Shown here piece by piece: positions 1 through 9,600 of a DNA stretch of 64,000 bases (its first letter is position 1; each line of letters starts with the position of its first letter). The stretch lies in contig NC_133156.1 in the NCBI RefSeq assembly GCF_040802235.1, positions 109,956,173 to 110,020,172 on the forward strand. The letters run 5' to 3'. A program made the position numbers and the translations under genes. The DNA comes from Manis javanica (lineage: Eukaryota > Chordata > Mammalia > Pholidota > Manidae). The notes below the pieces were generated by a model. The model was given only the letters and a program-made list of their open reading frames with translations. It ran no database searches and had not been told where the DNA came from.

Positions 1-2148
1 CTTTTGACTGAGTATTAACCTGGGGAAACAGAGAGGCTTTTAAAAACATTTTCACCCTGAGCCCTTGCAAGAACACACAGCTTACAAACTGATAATACTA
101 ACATCTTTCAGCTTTGGCCCTCCCCATGAGTCATTGTGAGATTTCTGTTTGTTGAACTTTGCACTGTTCTCATTCACAAGTTGAGAGGATAATATCTATT
201 GCACCTGAGGCTTCCCTTCAATCGCCAGACCCAACCACATCTGGTTTAATCTAAGACTTTTTCCAATAAGGTAGGGGAAAGGAGGAGAGAAGATGCTCTA
301 AGGAGAGAATTTTGCCTTCATCAAATTTCCTTGATGATAGACCAGGAGTATAGATTCATTATTAGAGAAAAATGAGACCTAAATTCAGGCAAGCATCCAT
401 GCTGGCTGAGAGGATCTTGTGCTCACAGTTCTCCACCTTCCTAGAGCAGGTGCTCTTGCATCTCCTGACCAAAGGCTTATGGTTTCTTCAACTGACATGC
501 CTGTTGCTCTGTTATTCAAGGTAACTCATTGCCAAATTGATAGTGAGGTGTGAATGCTGAGAATGAGGGGGTGGGGGAAAGAGTGGCCATAAGGACTCTA
601 ATTTCCGGAAGGGTATTGGGAAGGGGAAATTCTACCCTCAAGAAGTAAAGGACTAAGGAACTTCACCCACATCTCAGTTTTCCCTTGGGTGAATCATGTA
701 TGGATAGATTCCCAAGGTGCATCTTTAGACCTTCTGGACTATGGAAACCATAATCTCAGTAGAATACTCCCTTTGCAGAGTCCTGTGTTTGGTGAGCGTG
801 TATACCAGCCTCAGAAGTATGTCCACATTTCCTGCCACCAACCACTCCTAGAGGTCAGGCATAGGGTTTAGAGCAGGTGAGAAGCTTTTGAAAACTAGAA
901 ATTCTTGGTCCCCACCCAGAATCAAAATAAATTAGAATCTCTGTGCTGGGATGTCCATATTGTTTAAAAGCCCTCCAGAGTAGTCTGATGTGTGGGAGGG
1001 TTGAGACCACCAGTCCAAAGCATCAAGTCTTGCTTTGCTATGTCTTTTCCCTTTATGGGCCCATATTGCTCTCTCTGACCACAGGAAACAAAGTGGACCA
1101 GAGCAAGTTGCTTTTGTTGTTTCCTTTGAAGAAAAGATATGATTGGAGTTTTTAGTCTGATCTGTTTTCGCTGTTGCAGAGGTTTTAACAAAACTGAACA
1201 CAGTCATATTATGCCATGTTTATACTGTGCCCACTCGTATCCCAATGTCCTGCAACCTTCTGATTTTTAAAATTTCTTTTCATTTGTAAGTGCAAGATCA
1301 ACCTGAAAACTTCTTGAGAATTTCTGTTAAGGCAGGCTGTGGTACCAGCCACTGCCCACAACCCCCATCTCCAAAATGTGACGGACCCTGGGGTTAAGCC
1401 CATGGCTGGTCCACCTTTGTCAGGGCAGTTCAGCCCAGCCCCAGAGCAGTCCTCACTCTCTAGAAGATTTTACAGGAAAATCTAGAGCTACCCAGGGGCT
1501 ACTGCTCTTCTAGTTATAAAGTTATGAGTTTTACAGTATTTCAAACTGATGCATGTATAACTCACACAAAACTCAGCATGTTAATTACTACTTAGTACAC
1601 CAAATAATTAGCTTAATGCAAACTACTGTAGAACTTCCAAAGAATACATGGGGGTCAACCCCAATATCCTAATGTATTTTCAAGGACACACTGGCCTAGA
1701 GAAATAATGACAAAAATTTGACTCATTCTTGATTTGTTTTGGGGATTTGGGTCAGGTTTGTTTTAATTGTCTTTAAAACTCCCGATGCATTTTCTACAGC
1801 AAGAAGGCTGAAGCACTCTATTCTTTTCCTTCAGGTACTATTTATTTTCCTAACTCAAGAGATTTTTGTTTGTTTATTTGCTTGTTTTCACATTGTCCAT
1901 TTTGGCTTCAAATTGGCAGAAATAAGCACTGGTGGTTCTATTGTCTTTTGTGAAGACATTGTAAAAAAGAAAGAAGGATGTTTTTCCTTCTACAGTAAAG
2001 ACATATTTAGAATCAAAGAAAGAATATTAAGGTTTGGGGGAAAAAAAATCTCCTGTTAGAACTCTTAGCTAGTATTGACAAAAGTTCATTTAAAGTCTGC
2101 TTCATTTTGCTTAATGGTTATAGTGGAAATCACAAGAATCTGTCTTAC
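1..2148. other. No gene recognised; left flank, probably intron 1 of the granzyme A-like paralogue
   Basis: I looked here on the minus strand for granzyme exon 2 (an Ile-Ile-Gly-Gly start and an Ala-Ala-His-Cys motif), expected about 1.5 kb after exon 1 by analogy with the complete gene, and found neither. Open frames here are short and show no family resemblance. Because exon 1 of a minus-strand paralogue lies immediately to the right, the stretch is most simply its first intron. Confidence 0.4.
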
Positions 2149-2218
2149 CTTCAGGAATCAGCAGGAGAAAAATTACAATGGAGAGAGAGGATGTGAGAGA
2201 GGTGGAGGAGTTCCTCAT
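2149..2218 (-). CDS. Granzyme A-like paralogue, exon 1 (signal peptide); gene runs out of window
   Basis: Reading the minus strand from an ATG at 2218-2216 gives 23 codons beginning Met-Arg-Asn, with a Ser/Thr-rich start and a hydrophobic core ending Leu-Leu-Leu-Ile-Pro-Glu. One extra base then meets a GT donor (gtaag) at 2148. Known granzyme A first exons have exactly this shape: an MRN start, a hydrophobic leader ending in LLLIPE, and a phase-1 donor. It also resembles exon 1 of the complete GZMA gene at 25264-25315. The product would be a secretory-granule serine protease delivered through the ER. The remaining exons are not in the window, so I cannot tell whether the gene is intact. It could be an isolated duplicated exon, but an open leader, a good donor and a matching upstream promoter argue for a real paralogue. 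Confidence 0.8.
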
Positions 2219-2278
2219 TGTGGCGGGTGTCCCCACATCAATCAACGTGGAAATCTGTTTTCAGTTCTTGACTGACGC

Positions 2279-2345
2279 TGTATATATACTGAAACTACAA
2301 AGGATGTGGTTTCCTTTCTTTTCTTTCTTTCCAGTTTCTAAGTTG
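2279..2345 (-). promoter_or_regulatory. Probable core promoter of the granzyme A-like paralogue
   Basis: A TATATATA run at 2281-2288 lies about 63 bp upstream of the exon 1 ATG. The adjoining bases, with a shared stretch reading acaaaggatgtgg on the plus strand followed by a T/C-rich tract, recur upstream of the complete GZMA gene near 25365-25420. The same order at the same distance in both copies indicates a promoter carried along in the duplication. Promoter function is inferred from position and conservation. Confidence 0.55.
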
Positions 2346-2927
2346 AGCATTAGGAAATGAAACACAAGTCAGTAAGGACAGTAAGTACTCACTACCAGTG
2401 GGCATGCTTGCCTTGGCTAGGGCTGCTGAGGGAGAGGCTTGTACTTCTACAGGGTGGGAGGGGGCAAGGGGACCCTGTTGCCATCAGAACAAAGTCCACA
2501 AGAAGAGACTCTAAAATGTCTCAGCAGAGATTTTGAGGATTCTAATTTCCATTGGCAGTTATTCTTTCTTCCATATCCATGAATGCAAGCCCTGTTAAGA
2601 CTTACATTAGAACTTTGAAAATGTTCTAAAGATTGGTCACCAACCAAATTTCTTTCTGGTTATCTCCATAGGTTATGTGAGGATGAATGGACCAGGGCAA
2701 GTGGAGATGTAGGAGGGAGGCTTATTTGTTGGCAAGCTTCTGCCTGGATTTTCCTTCCCCATTTTGTGGAGGATAATTTATTGTGCTCTTGTCTGGAACC
2801 TGTGGCAGGTATGGGGGCAGAGGCTGGCGGGTAGGGAGTGTTGGCTCTCTCCAGCTCTCTGGCTGTGCTTCCCCTCATCGTGTGACTTTACAACTTTAGA
2901 CCCATTAAAGTATTTCATGAGTTTCCC

Positions 2928-3010
2928 CTTTTCCCCTCCCTCTTTTCCTCTTTCTCTTCCTTCTTCTCCCTCTTCCTTTTTTTTTTCTTCCTCTCTCTTG
3001 CCCTTTTGTC
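2928..3010. repeat. Pyrimidine-rich low-complexity tract
   Basis: About 80 bases are almost purely C and T on the plus strand, with runs of CTTT and TTCC and a T10 run. It is low-complexity sequence with no coding meaning. Confidence 0.8.
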
Positions 3011-3451
3011 CATCTTTCTGGATTTAGCCAAAGAAGGAAAATGGGAATCAGCCATGGTTATTTTGTTCCTTTATTGGGGAAAATCTTACTGTAAGATGGA
3101 TCAACCTCAGTTCCTGAAGGAACAGTATTCAGTATGCATTCTACTAGAAATGTCTTTTGCTCTTTTTCTGAGCTGAGGATGTGGTCTTCATAATAGTACA
3201 TATGGTCATACCTTCTGTCAGGATGTTTGCTGTTAAACTAACCATCCCCAGAGTTAACACACTGATGACTTCAGACCATGTGGTTTCTTTTTCAAAAATC
3301 CCATGACCTTAGAAGGGAGCCCTGCTGAGAGACCCCTGTATTTCCTTTACCCAGATATCATTACAGCATCAAAGGTTAGTCATTTTCAGTAATAGCAGTG
3401 GAGTACCCAGTTTCTGGTTTTGGTAAGTAATGTTACTGCAGACGTAAAAAT

Positions 3452-3656
3452 TCAAGTATTACAGAGAAGATAAGTAGTGATTTTACAGCATCTTACTACA
3501 CTGATGGACAGTGACTGTGAAGGGGTATATGGTGAGGACTTGGTGAAGGGGGGAGCCTAGTAAACATAATGTTCTTCATGTAATTGTAGATTAATGATAC
3601 CAAAATAAAATAGAATAAAAATTAAAAGAAAAACTTGAAAAAAAAAATCAAGTATT
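3452..3656 (+). mobile_element. Short poly(A)-tailed retroposon with target duplications
   Basis: A 187-bp body (3461-3647) ends in an A-rich tail and is bounded by a perfect 9-bp direct repeat, tcaagtatt, at 3452-3460 and 3648-3656. The body contains 'gatggacagtgactg' and 'gtaattgtagattaatg', reminiscent of the 3' ends of lineage-specific L1 or L1-driven elements. Tail plus duplication is the hallmark of L1-mediated insertion. I cannot say whether it is a truncated L1 3' end or a SINE. Confidence 0.7.
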
Positions 3657-4029
3657 GATTGACTTTTGCTACTGAAAATTTCTTAAAGGGAACCTTGTTA
3701 GTTCTGACCAGTTTCCTTCATAACAACTTAAACTAGGTTCATTGAAAAGCAAATAAGAGAATTCTATGGCAGCTAAGCCAACTTTGGAGATCTCTGGTGG
3801 GGTTTTTGTGCTACACCCCTAATCTGCCTTTAGCTGTGACAGAGAATCAGGTTGCAGGTTACTGGAAAATAAAGGTCTCAGTAGAATACTGAGCAGTAGG
3901 GAACTCCGGAGTTCATACAGACAGAAGCAAAAGCACTCAGTAGCTGTAGGGGAATGCACCGAAGGGATCTTTGTAAGAAGATCTTTCTATGTATGTGGTT
4001 GCTGTTCCCCATTCATGCTGAGTTTCTAC

Positions 4030-5560
4030 AGCTTGATGAGATATAATTTGCCTACCATTAAGTTCACAGCTTTAATGTGCATATAGCATGTTTACTGAGT
4101 TGTTCAGCCATCACCATAACTAATATTAAAACATTTCATCATTCTAAAAGGAGCTTATATCCATCTGCCATTACTCCCCATTACTCTTTCCTCTAATCCC
4201 CTGCCCTGGACAATCAGTAACCCACTTTCAGTCTGGACAGTTCATATAAATGGTATTGTATAATATGTAGTCTTTTGTGACTGACTTTTTTCACCTAACA
4301 TGAGCTTTCGAGGTTCATCCATATTGTAGCTTGTATCAGTATCTATTCCTTTTTTATTGCCCCAAATATTCCATCATAATGGATATACTACCTTTTATTT
4401 ATTAATTCATCAGATGATGGACATTTGGGGTATTTCTGCTTTTTACCTATTATGAATAATACTGTTATGAACATTTTTCTTGAGCATGTACCTAGAATTC
4501 AGATTACTGGGTCACATGGTAGCTTTAAGCTTAACAGTTTGAGGAACTTCTAAACTGGTTTCCAAACTGGCTGTACCATTTTACATTCCCATCAACAATG
4601 TATGAAGGTTCCTATGTTTCTGCATCATTCCCAACATTTGTTATTCATTTATTTACTTATGATAACTGCTATTCTAGTGGGTGTGAGGTAGTATTTCATT
4701 ATGATTTTGATTTGCATTTCCTTAATGACTAATTGGTGTTGAGCTTCTTCTCATGTGCATTCTAGCCATTAGTATATCTTCTTTGGAGAAAAGTCTATTC
4801 AAATATTTGCCTATTTTTAAATTGGGTTATTTGTCTTTTTATTGTTGAGTTTTAAGTGTTCTTTATATCTTCTGGATATGAGTCCCTTAAAAGATATGTG
4901 AATTGCAAATATTTTCCTCTAGTCTGTGGGTTGTCTTTTATTTTTTTTGATGGTGTCTTTCAAAGCAAAAAAGTTTTAAATTTTGATGAAGTCCAATTTA
5001 GCAACATCTTTTGTCACTTGTGCCTTTGGTGTCACATCTAAGAAATCACTGAGTGACCCAAGATTACAAAGATTTACTCTTACATTTTCTTCTAAGAGTG
5101 TTACAGTTTTAGTTCTTCATTTAGGTCTATTTGCTTAGTTAATTTTTTTAATGGTTTGAGTTAATTCTGTGTATGGTTCCAGGTAGGGGTCTACCTTCAT
5201 TCTCTTGCATGTACTCAGCTGTCCCAGGATTATTTGCTGAAATGACTATTCTTTTCCCATGGAATTGCTTTGATACCTTTGCGAAAAATCAGTTTGCCAC
5301 AGATGTTAGAGTTTATTTCCGGACTCCCAATTCTAAAACATTGTCTATTCTTATGCCAGAACCACACTGCCTTGGGTATTGTAGCTTTGTATCAAGTTTT
5401 GAAATTGAAAAATGTACATCCACTAACTTTTCCACTTTCTTCTTTTTCAAGATTGTTTTGACTATGAAATACAAATATAACAAACCATATATGCAAGCTA
5501 TTTCTTATTGTTCTTGGGAAAAAATTAGTTTATTCCAGCTTTGAATGAGCTATTGCAATA
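4030..5560 (-). mobile_element. Ancient L1 fragment (ORF2 3' region), antisense
   Basis: The plus strand shows the familiar reverse complement of old mammalian L1 ORF2 and 3' sequence: a 'gttcatccatattgtag' segment, then 'tattatgaataat', 'gaattcagattactgggtc' and 'attcccatcaacaatgtatg'. It is heavily mutated with no long frame. The boundaries are approximate. Confidence 0.8.
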
Positions 5561-5564
5561 TTAT

Positions 5565-6286
5565 CACCTAGTAGTTCTCAAAGTGTGGATTGTGTATTCC
5601 TGGGGGTTCCTGAGACCCTTTTTCAGGAGTCTTCGAGATCAAAACTGCTTTCATAATAATACTAAAGTGTTGCTTGCCTTTTCATATGCATGTTGATATT
5701 TTCACTGATGACACAAAAGCAATAACGGGTAAAAACTGTGGTGCCTTAGCACAGATAGATGCAGTAGTACCAAATTGTACTTGTAGTCACTGTATTCTTC
5801 CATTGTCACTCTCAAAAAAAAAAAAGAGGAGAGAAGAAAGGCCCATTTCACTTAAGAATGTACTTGATGAAATAGTAGAAACAGTAAAAAAAAAATTAAC
5901 ACATCTTTATCCTGTCTGGAATATTCCATGTGATGTGGGAAATATGGAAGTTTGCATGTGATACCTCTCTGCATGCTGACAGACACTGGTTGCCTTGAGG
6001 AAAAACACTAGTGCAGTTGTTTGAGTTGTGATCCATCTCTTTCAGGGAATACTATTTTTCCTCGAAAAATGCTGACAGACAAAACATGATTTTTCAGATT
6101 TGGACATTTGGCAGACATTTGCTTGAATGTGAGTGAAGCGAGCCTGTCACGTCACTGACAATGTTTGTGGCTAATGATGCAATTAGAACTTTCAAGTGAA
6201 AATTAGAAATCATGGAACACTTGTGTCTGCCATCAGGAACTTGACATTTTCCTAACAGTTAAGGACTTTCTTGATGAAATAGTAGT
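5565..6286. mobile_element. Old hAT-type DNA transposon fragment, left part
   Basis: The segment opens with a 'gttctcaaagtgtgg' terminus and continues with 'ctgggggttcctgagaccc' and 'tcataataatactaaa', typical of mammalian hAT/Tip100-like elements. It is interrupted at 6286 by ERV-1; similar AT-rich sequence resumes at 15095. The 95-codon open frame inside it (5674-5961) includes an A-run and is not a gene. The family name is uncertain. Confidence 0.55.
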
Positions 6287-6534
6287 TGAAGGGCCCCCAC
6301 CAGTAAGATGGCGAACTTGCGGCTTCTCTTCCGGGTCCTCGGTTCCTGAAGGCGCCACCTGAAGACCAATCACCTCTCTCCCCCCTCCCCTCCCAGCACC
6401 TTGCCAATAGCCACCAGCCCCGTAGAAGTAACACCACAATCACCCCATGCCCCTTCCTATACAACCCAGCACCTTTCCCTAATAAAGCGGAACTCTCCGA
6501 TGAATTGCTGCTTTGTGTCGCTCCTTTCCTTTCA
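6287..6534 (+). repeat. ERV-1 5' LTR
   Basis: This 248-bp LTR matches 14828-15089. It carries an AATAAA poly(A) signal near 6480-6485 followed by the R/U5 portion, and ends in CA just before the primer site. The TATA-like box seen in the 3' LTR is weaker here (tatacaa). Its start also supplies a 'ccagtaagatggcg' segment shared by both LTRs. Confidence 0.93.
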
Positions 6535-6535
6535 T

Positions 6536-6553
6536 TGGTGCCAAAACCCGGGA
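6536..6553 (+). promoter_or_regulatory. ERV-1 primer-binding site, tRNA-Phe type
   Basis: The 18 bases TGGTGCCAAAACCCGGGA start one base after the LTR end. They differ at one position from the complement of the tRNA-Phe 3' end as found intact in ERV-2 (TGGTGCCGAAACCCGGGA). The priming role follows from its position next to the LTR. Confidence 0.85.
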
Positions 6554-6663
6554 GACGGGACACCCCAACTGGGCCCCGTCTTCCCCCCGACACCAGCAGC
6601 AGCTTGCCCTCGTCCTCTTTTTTCCGGCGCTGGCTCATCACACTCACCACTCTTCTCTGGCCT

Positions 6664-7230
6664 TTAGGTAAGTTTTCCCCCCAGAGTGGGCCACTCTTCC
6701 CCGAGCTATCGCAGTGCCATTGACTGTGATCGTCCGGCAAGGCCCTGACGCTCGGGGATGAGGAGGGAACGCTCCCCGCCTCAGGCCTTCACGGTGCGGC
6801 GGACCCTCAGGCCCCTCCCCAAACAGCCATAAATCCCCGCCTCAGGCCTTCACGGCTGCGGTGGACCCTCAGGCCCCTCGTCCAACAGCCATAAATCCCC
6901 GCCTCAGGCCTTCATGGCTGTGGCAGACCCTCAGGCCCCTCCTCTGACAGCCATAAATCCCTGCCTCAGGCCTTCATGGCTGCAGTGGACCCTCAGGCCC
7001 CTCCTCCAACAGTCATAAATGCACTCACCATCCCTTCCATCAGTGCAGAAACTTTTTAAGCAAAATTTCCCCAGGGTGGGCCACTCTCCCCCGAGCTATC
7101 GCAGTGCCATTGACCATGATTGTCTGGCAAGGCCCTGACGCTCGGGGATGAGGAGGGAACTCTCCCCACCTCAGGCCTTCAAGGCTGCGGCGGACCCTCA
7201 GGCCCCCCTTCAATAGCCATAAACGAGGTG
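6664..7230 (+). repeat. Tandem and block repeats in the ERV-1 leader
   Basis: A GC-rich unit of about 62 bp, containing 'cctcaggccttcacgg' and 'gaccctcaggcccc' and ending near 'agccataaat', is repeated four times starting at about 6774, 6835, 6897 and 6959. A larger block (about 6664-6830, with 'gggccactcttccccgag' and 'ctgacgctcggggatgagg') recurs diverged at about 7070-7225 and carries a fifth unit. The repeats sit between primer site and gag, where retroviral splice donors and packaging signals lie. No open gag frame spans them. Confidence 0.85.
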
Positions 7231-7527
7231 ACTCCTTTGCGGATGAGAATGCTCCCTTTTTCCCCCCTCCTCCTTCTGTTCCGTCTGCAGAAATCTGTTC
7301 TGTCTGCTGAAAATTCCTAGTACTAGGTACCTCGTGACTCCGGCACTCTGCCTTCTTAGGGATGTCTGGGTGACGACCCACACTTCCTAAGAAACTCCGA
7401 CTCGTGTACGAGTTTCTGCAGACCACCAAGGATCATCGGGGACGCCCTTTGTCTCCTTGCAGTCCGCTTCCAGTCCGAGGATCTCCATTCGTCTTCCCCT
7501 GTTTGTCTCCTTCTCTGTCCTTTAGCC

Positions 7528-9270
7528 ATGGGAGCCTCCTCATCCCTCCCTGAAAGTTCACCTCTTGAATGCCTGCTTAAGCATCTGGCTACCCTCTCCC
7601 TGACACCTGATATAAAACCAAAACTTCTCCGTAAATATTGCTCCCAAGATTGGCCAACATACCCCCTAGACAATAACAACCAATGGCCCGCAGGGGGAAC
7701 TCTTGATCCTAACATCACTCGCGATCTTTTTAACTATTGCCAGCGCCTGAAAAAATGGAAGGAGATTCCCTATATTGAAGCTTTTCGCCTCCTAGCTCAA
7801 AATCCCAGCCTCTGCACCACCTGCTCCCTGCCCCAAGTTCTCCTAGCCTGCAAGCCCTCTCCCTCCCCTCCCCACACTCCCAGTCCCTCTTCAATTACCT
7901 TTGACGCAGCTGACGAGCCTCCGCCATACAGGCTTCCCCCTTCGGCCCCTCCCCCTCCTACAACCCCTCCACCCTCCACCACCGCTGCTGCCTCCACCTC
8001 CGCAGAAGCCTCCCGTCCTCTCCCTTCCCCCTCCTCCCCTCCCTCCACCACCATCTCCTCCCCCACCTCACCCCCTCCTCCTCCGTCCCCCTCACCTCCC
8101 CCCCTCCCGCAGACTGAGCCTGAGCCTTTCAGCCCCTCTCTAACTAAGTTCCAGGAGCCTCTCTGTCTTTGCCCCCTCAGACTCGGTCCTGAGGGCCTCC
8201 CAAAATTATCATGTCTTTGCCCCCATCACCTGTTTCCCCCCCACAGACTGAGCCAGAACCCTTCAGTCCCCCTCAGACTCGGTCCCGAGGGCCTCCCAAA
8301 ATTATCGCCCCTCTCCGGGAGGTAGCAGGATCCAAAGGCATCATGTGCGTTCACGTCCCTTTCTCCTAAGGAGATTTAGCCCAACTAGAGAAACGCCTAG
8401 GTTCCTTTTCCACTGATCCCACGACATACATCAGGGAGTTTCAATGGACCCTCCAGTCTTACAGCCTCATGAATCATGACATTTTCATGCTCCTGGCTAA
8501 TACTCTCCTCCCTGAAGAGCGTAGATGAGTTTGGGACTTCGCCCAAACGCACTCTACCGAAACCCACAGGACTGACCCCACCTATCCCCCTGGCCCCACT
8601 GCTGTCCCCGAACAAGACCCGCACTGGGATTATAACTCCGCCATGGGTCTCCGCTCTCAAGATATTTTTGCCTCCTGCTTAATATTAGGTCTGAAAAAGG
8701 CAGCTTGTAAAGTAGTCAATTTTCAAAAGCTCCAAGACATAATTCAAAAGAGAGATGAAACCCCCTCCGAGTTCTTAGACAGACTCAGTCAAGCCCTATT
8801 ACAGTATACCAGCCTGGACCCAGAAACACCTGAAGGAAGACATGTCCTTATGACATACTTCCTAGCTCAAAGCTACCCCGACATTAAAGCTAAACTCAAA
8901 AAGTTAGAACAGGGCCCCGCTACCCCACAGACTGAGATCCTAACAGTGGCCTTTAAAGTCTTCCATAACTGGGAGGAGGAGAAAGAATGCCGTAAACAAA
9001 AGGCTGATCAGGCCAATTTCCAAATGTTGGCCCAGCTGATAAAACCACAACCGGGCGCCCCTCTACAAACAAGCAACCCCCAGGAGCTTGTTTCAAGTGC
9101 GGAAAAGAGGGACATTGGTCAAGGGCGTGCCTCTCCCCCAGATCTCCTACCTCCCCATGCCCCAGATGCCACAAAATGGGCCACTGAGGGTCTGATTGCC
9201 CAATCACCCGAAGGGGGGGGCTGGACGAACAACCACCATTCTAAGCCCACTGTAGTGGGGCTGGCAGAAG
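7528..9270 (+). pseudogene. gag: ERV-1 gag (matrix, proline-rich region, capsid, nucleocapsid), broken
   Basis: Gag is the structural polyprotein that builds the particle. The frame opens Met-Gly-Ala (possible N-myristoylation) and stays open for 265 codons. These cover the matrix and a very Pro/Ser-rich linker with a PPPY late motif near residue 128. After 8325 the frame is lost. Capsid-like sequence continues in another frame with a TGA near 8530, then 8643-9278, where a major-homology-like segment (QKRDETPSEFLDRL) is visible. Two CX2CX4HX4C zinc knuckles (about 9089-9130 and 9158-9199) lie in yet another frame, the second interrupted by TGA at 9185-9187. At least two frameshifts and two stops make it a pseudogene. 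Confidence 0.9.
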
Positions 9271-9274
9271 AAGA

Positions 9275-9600
9275 TTGACGGGGCCCGGGGTCTTCTCGCC
9301 CAACCATTTCCATCACCAAACAGAAGCCCAGGGTTACTTTAACAGTAGACGGTCGCCCCATCTCCTTCCTCCTAGATACAGGAGCCACCTTCTCAGTCTT
9401 GCGAGAATACTGGGGCCCTACCACACCATCCATTACTCCTATAGTCGGGGTAGGAGGTAAACAGATTTTCCCATTAAAGCCCCCCCCCTCCTTTTATGTA
9501 CAATCCAAGACAATCCCATACCTTTCTCCCACTCCTTCCTGGTTATGCCCCAGTGTCCCATCCCTTTACTAGGATGGGAAATCCTTTCTCTCCTCCATGT
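9275..9600 (+). pseudogene. pro: ERV-1 protease remnant
   Basis: A short frame includes the aspartic-protease active site Leu-Asp-Thr-Gly-Ala-Thr at about 9369-9388, between the zinc knuckles and reverse transcriptase, the expected place for a gammaretroviral protease. The family is homodimeric and cleaves Gag and Gag-Pol. The surrounding frame is short and degraded; the limits are approximate. Confidence 0.7.

Noticed and set aside
830-860. Val-Val-Gly-Gly-like codons on the minus strand, possible granzyme exon 2
   Set aside because: No acceptor in phase and no Ala-Ala-His-Cys motif downstream; coincidence.
5674-5961. 95-codon plus-strand frame
   Set aside because: It lies within an old DNA transposon, includes an A-run coding for lysines, and has no exon signals.
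7797-8143. Gly/Glu-rich minus frame and Pro/Leu-rich plus frame
   Set aside because: Both are alternative readings of the Pro/Ser-rich linker of ERV-1 gag.
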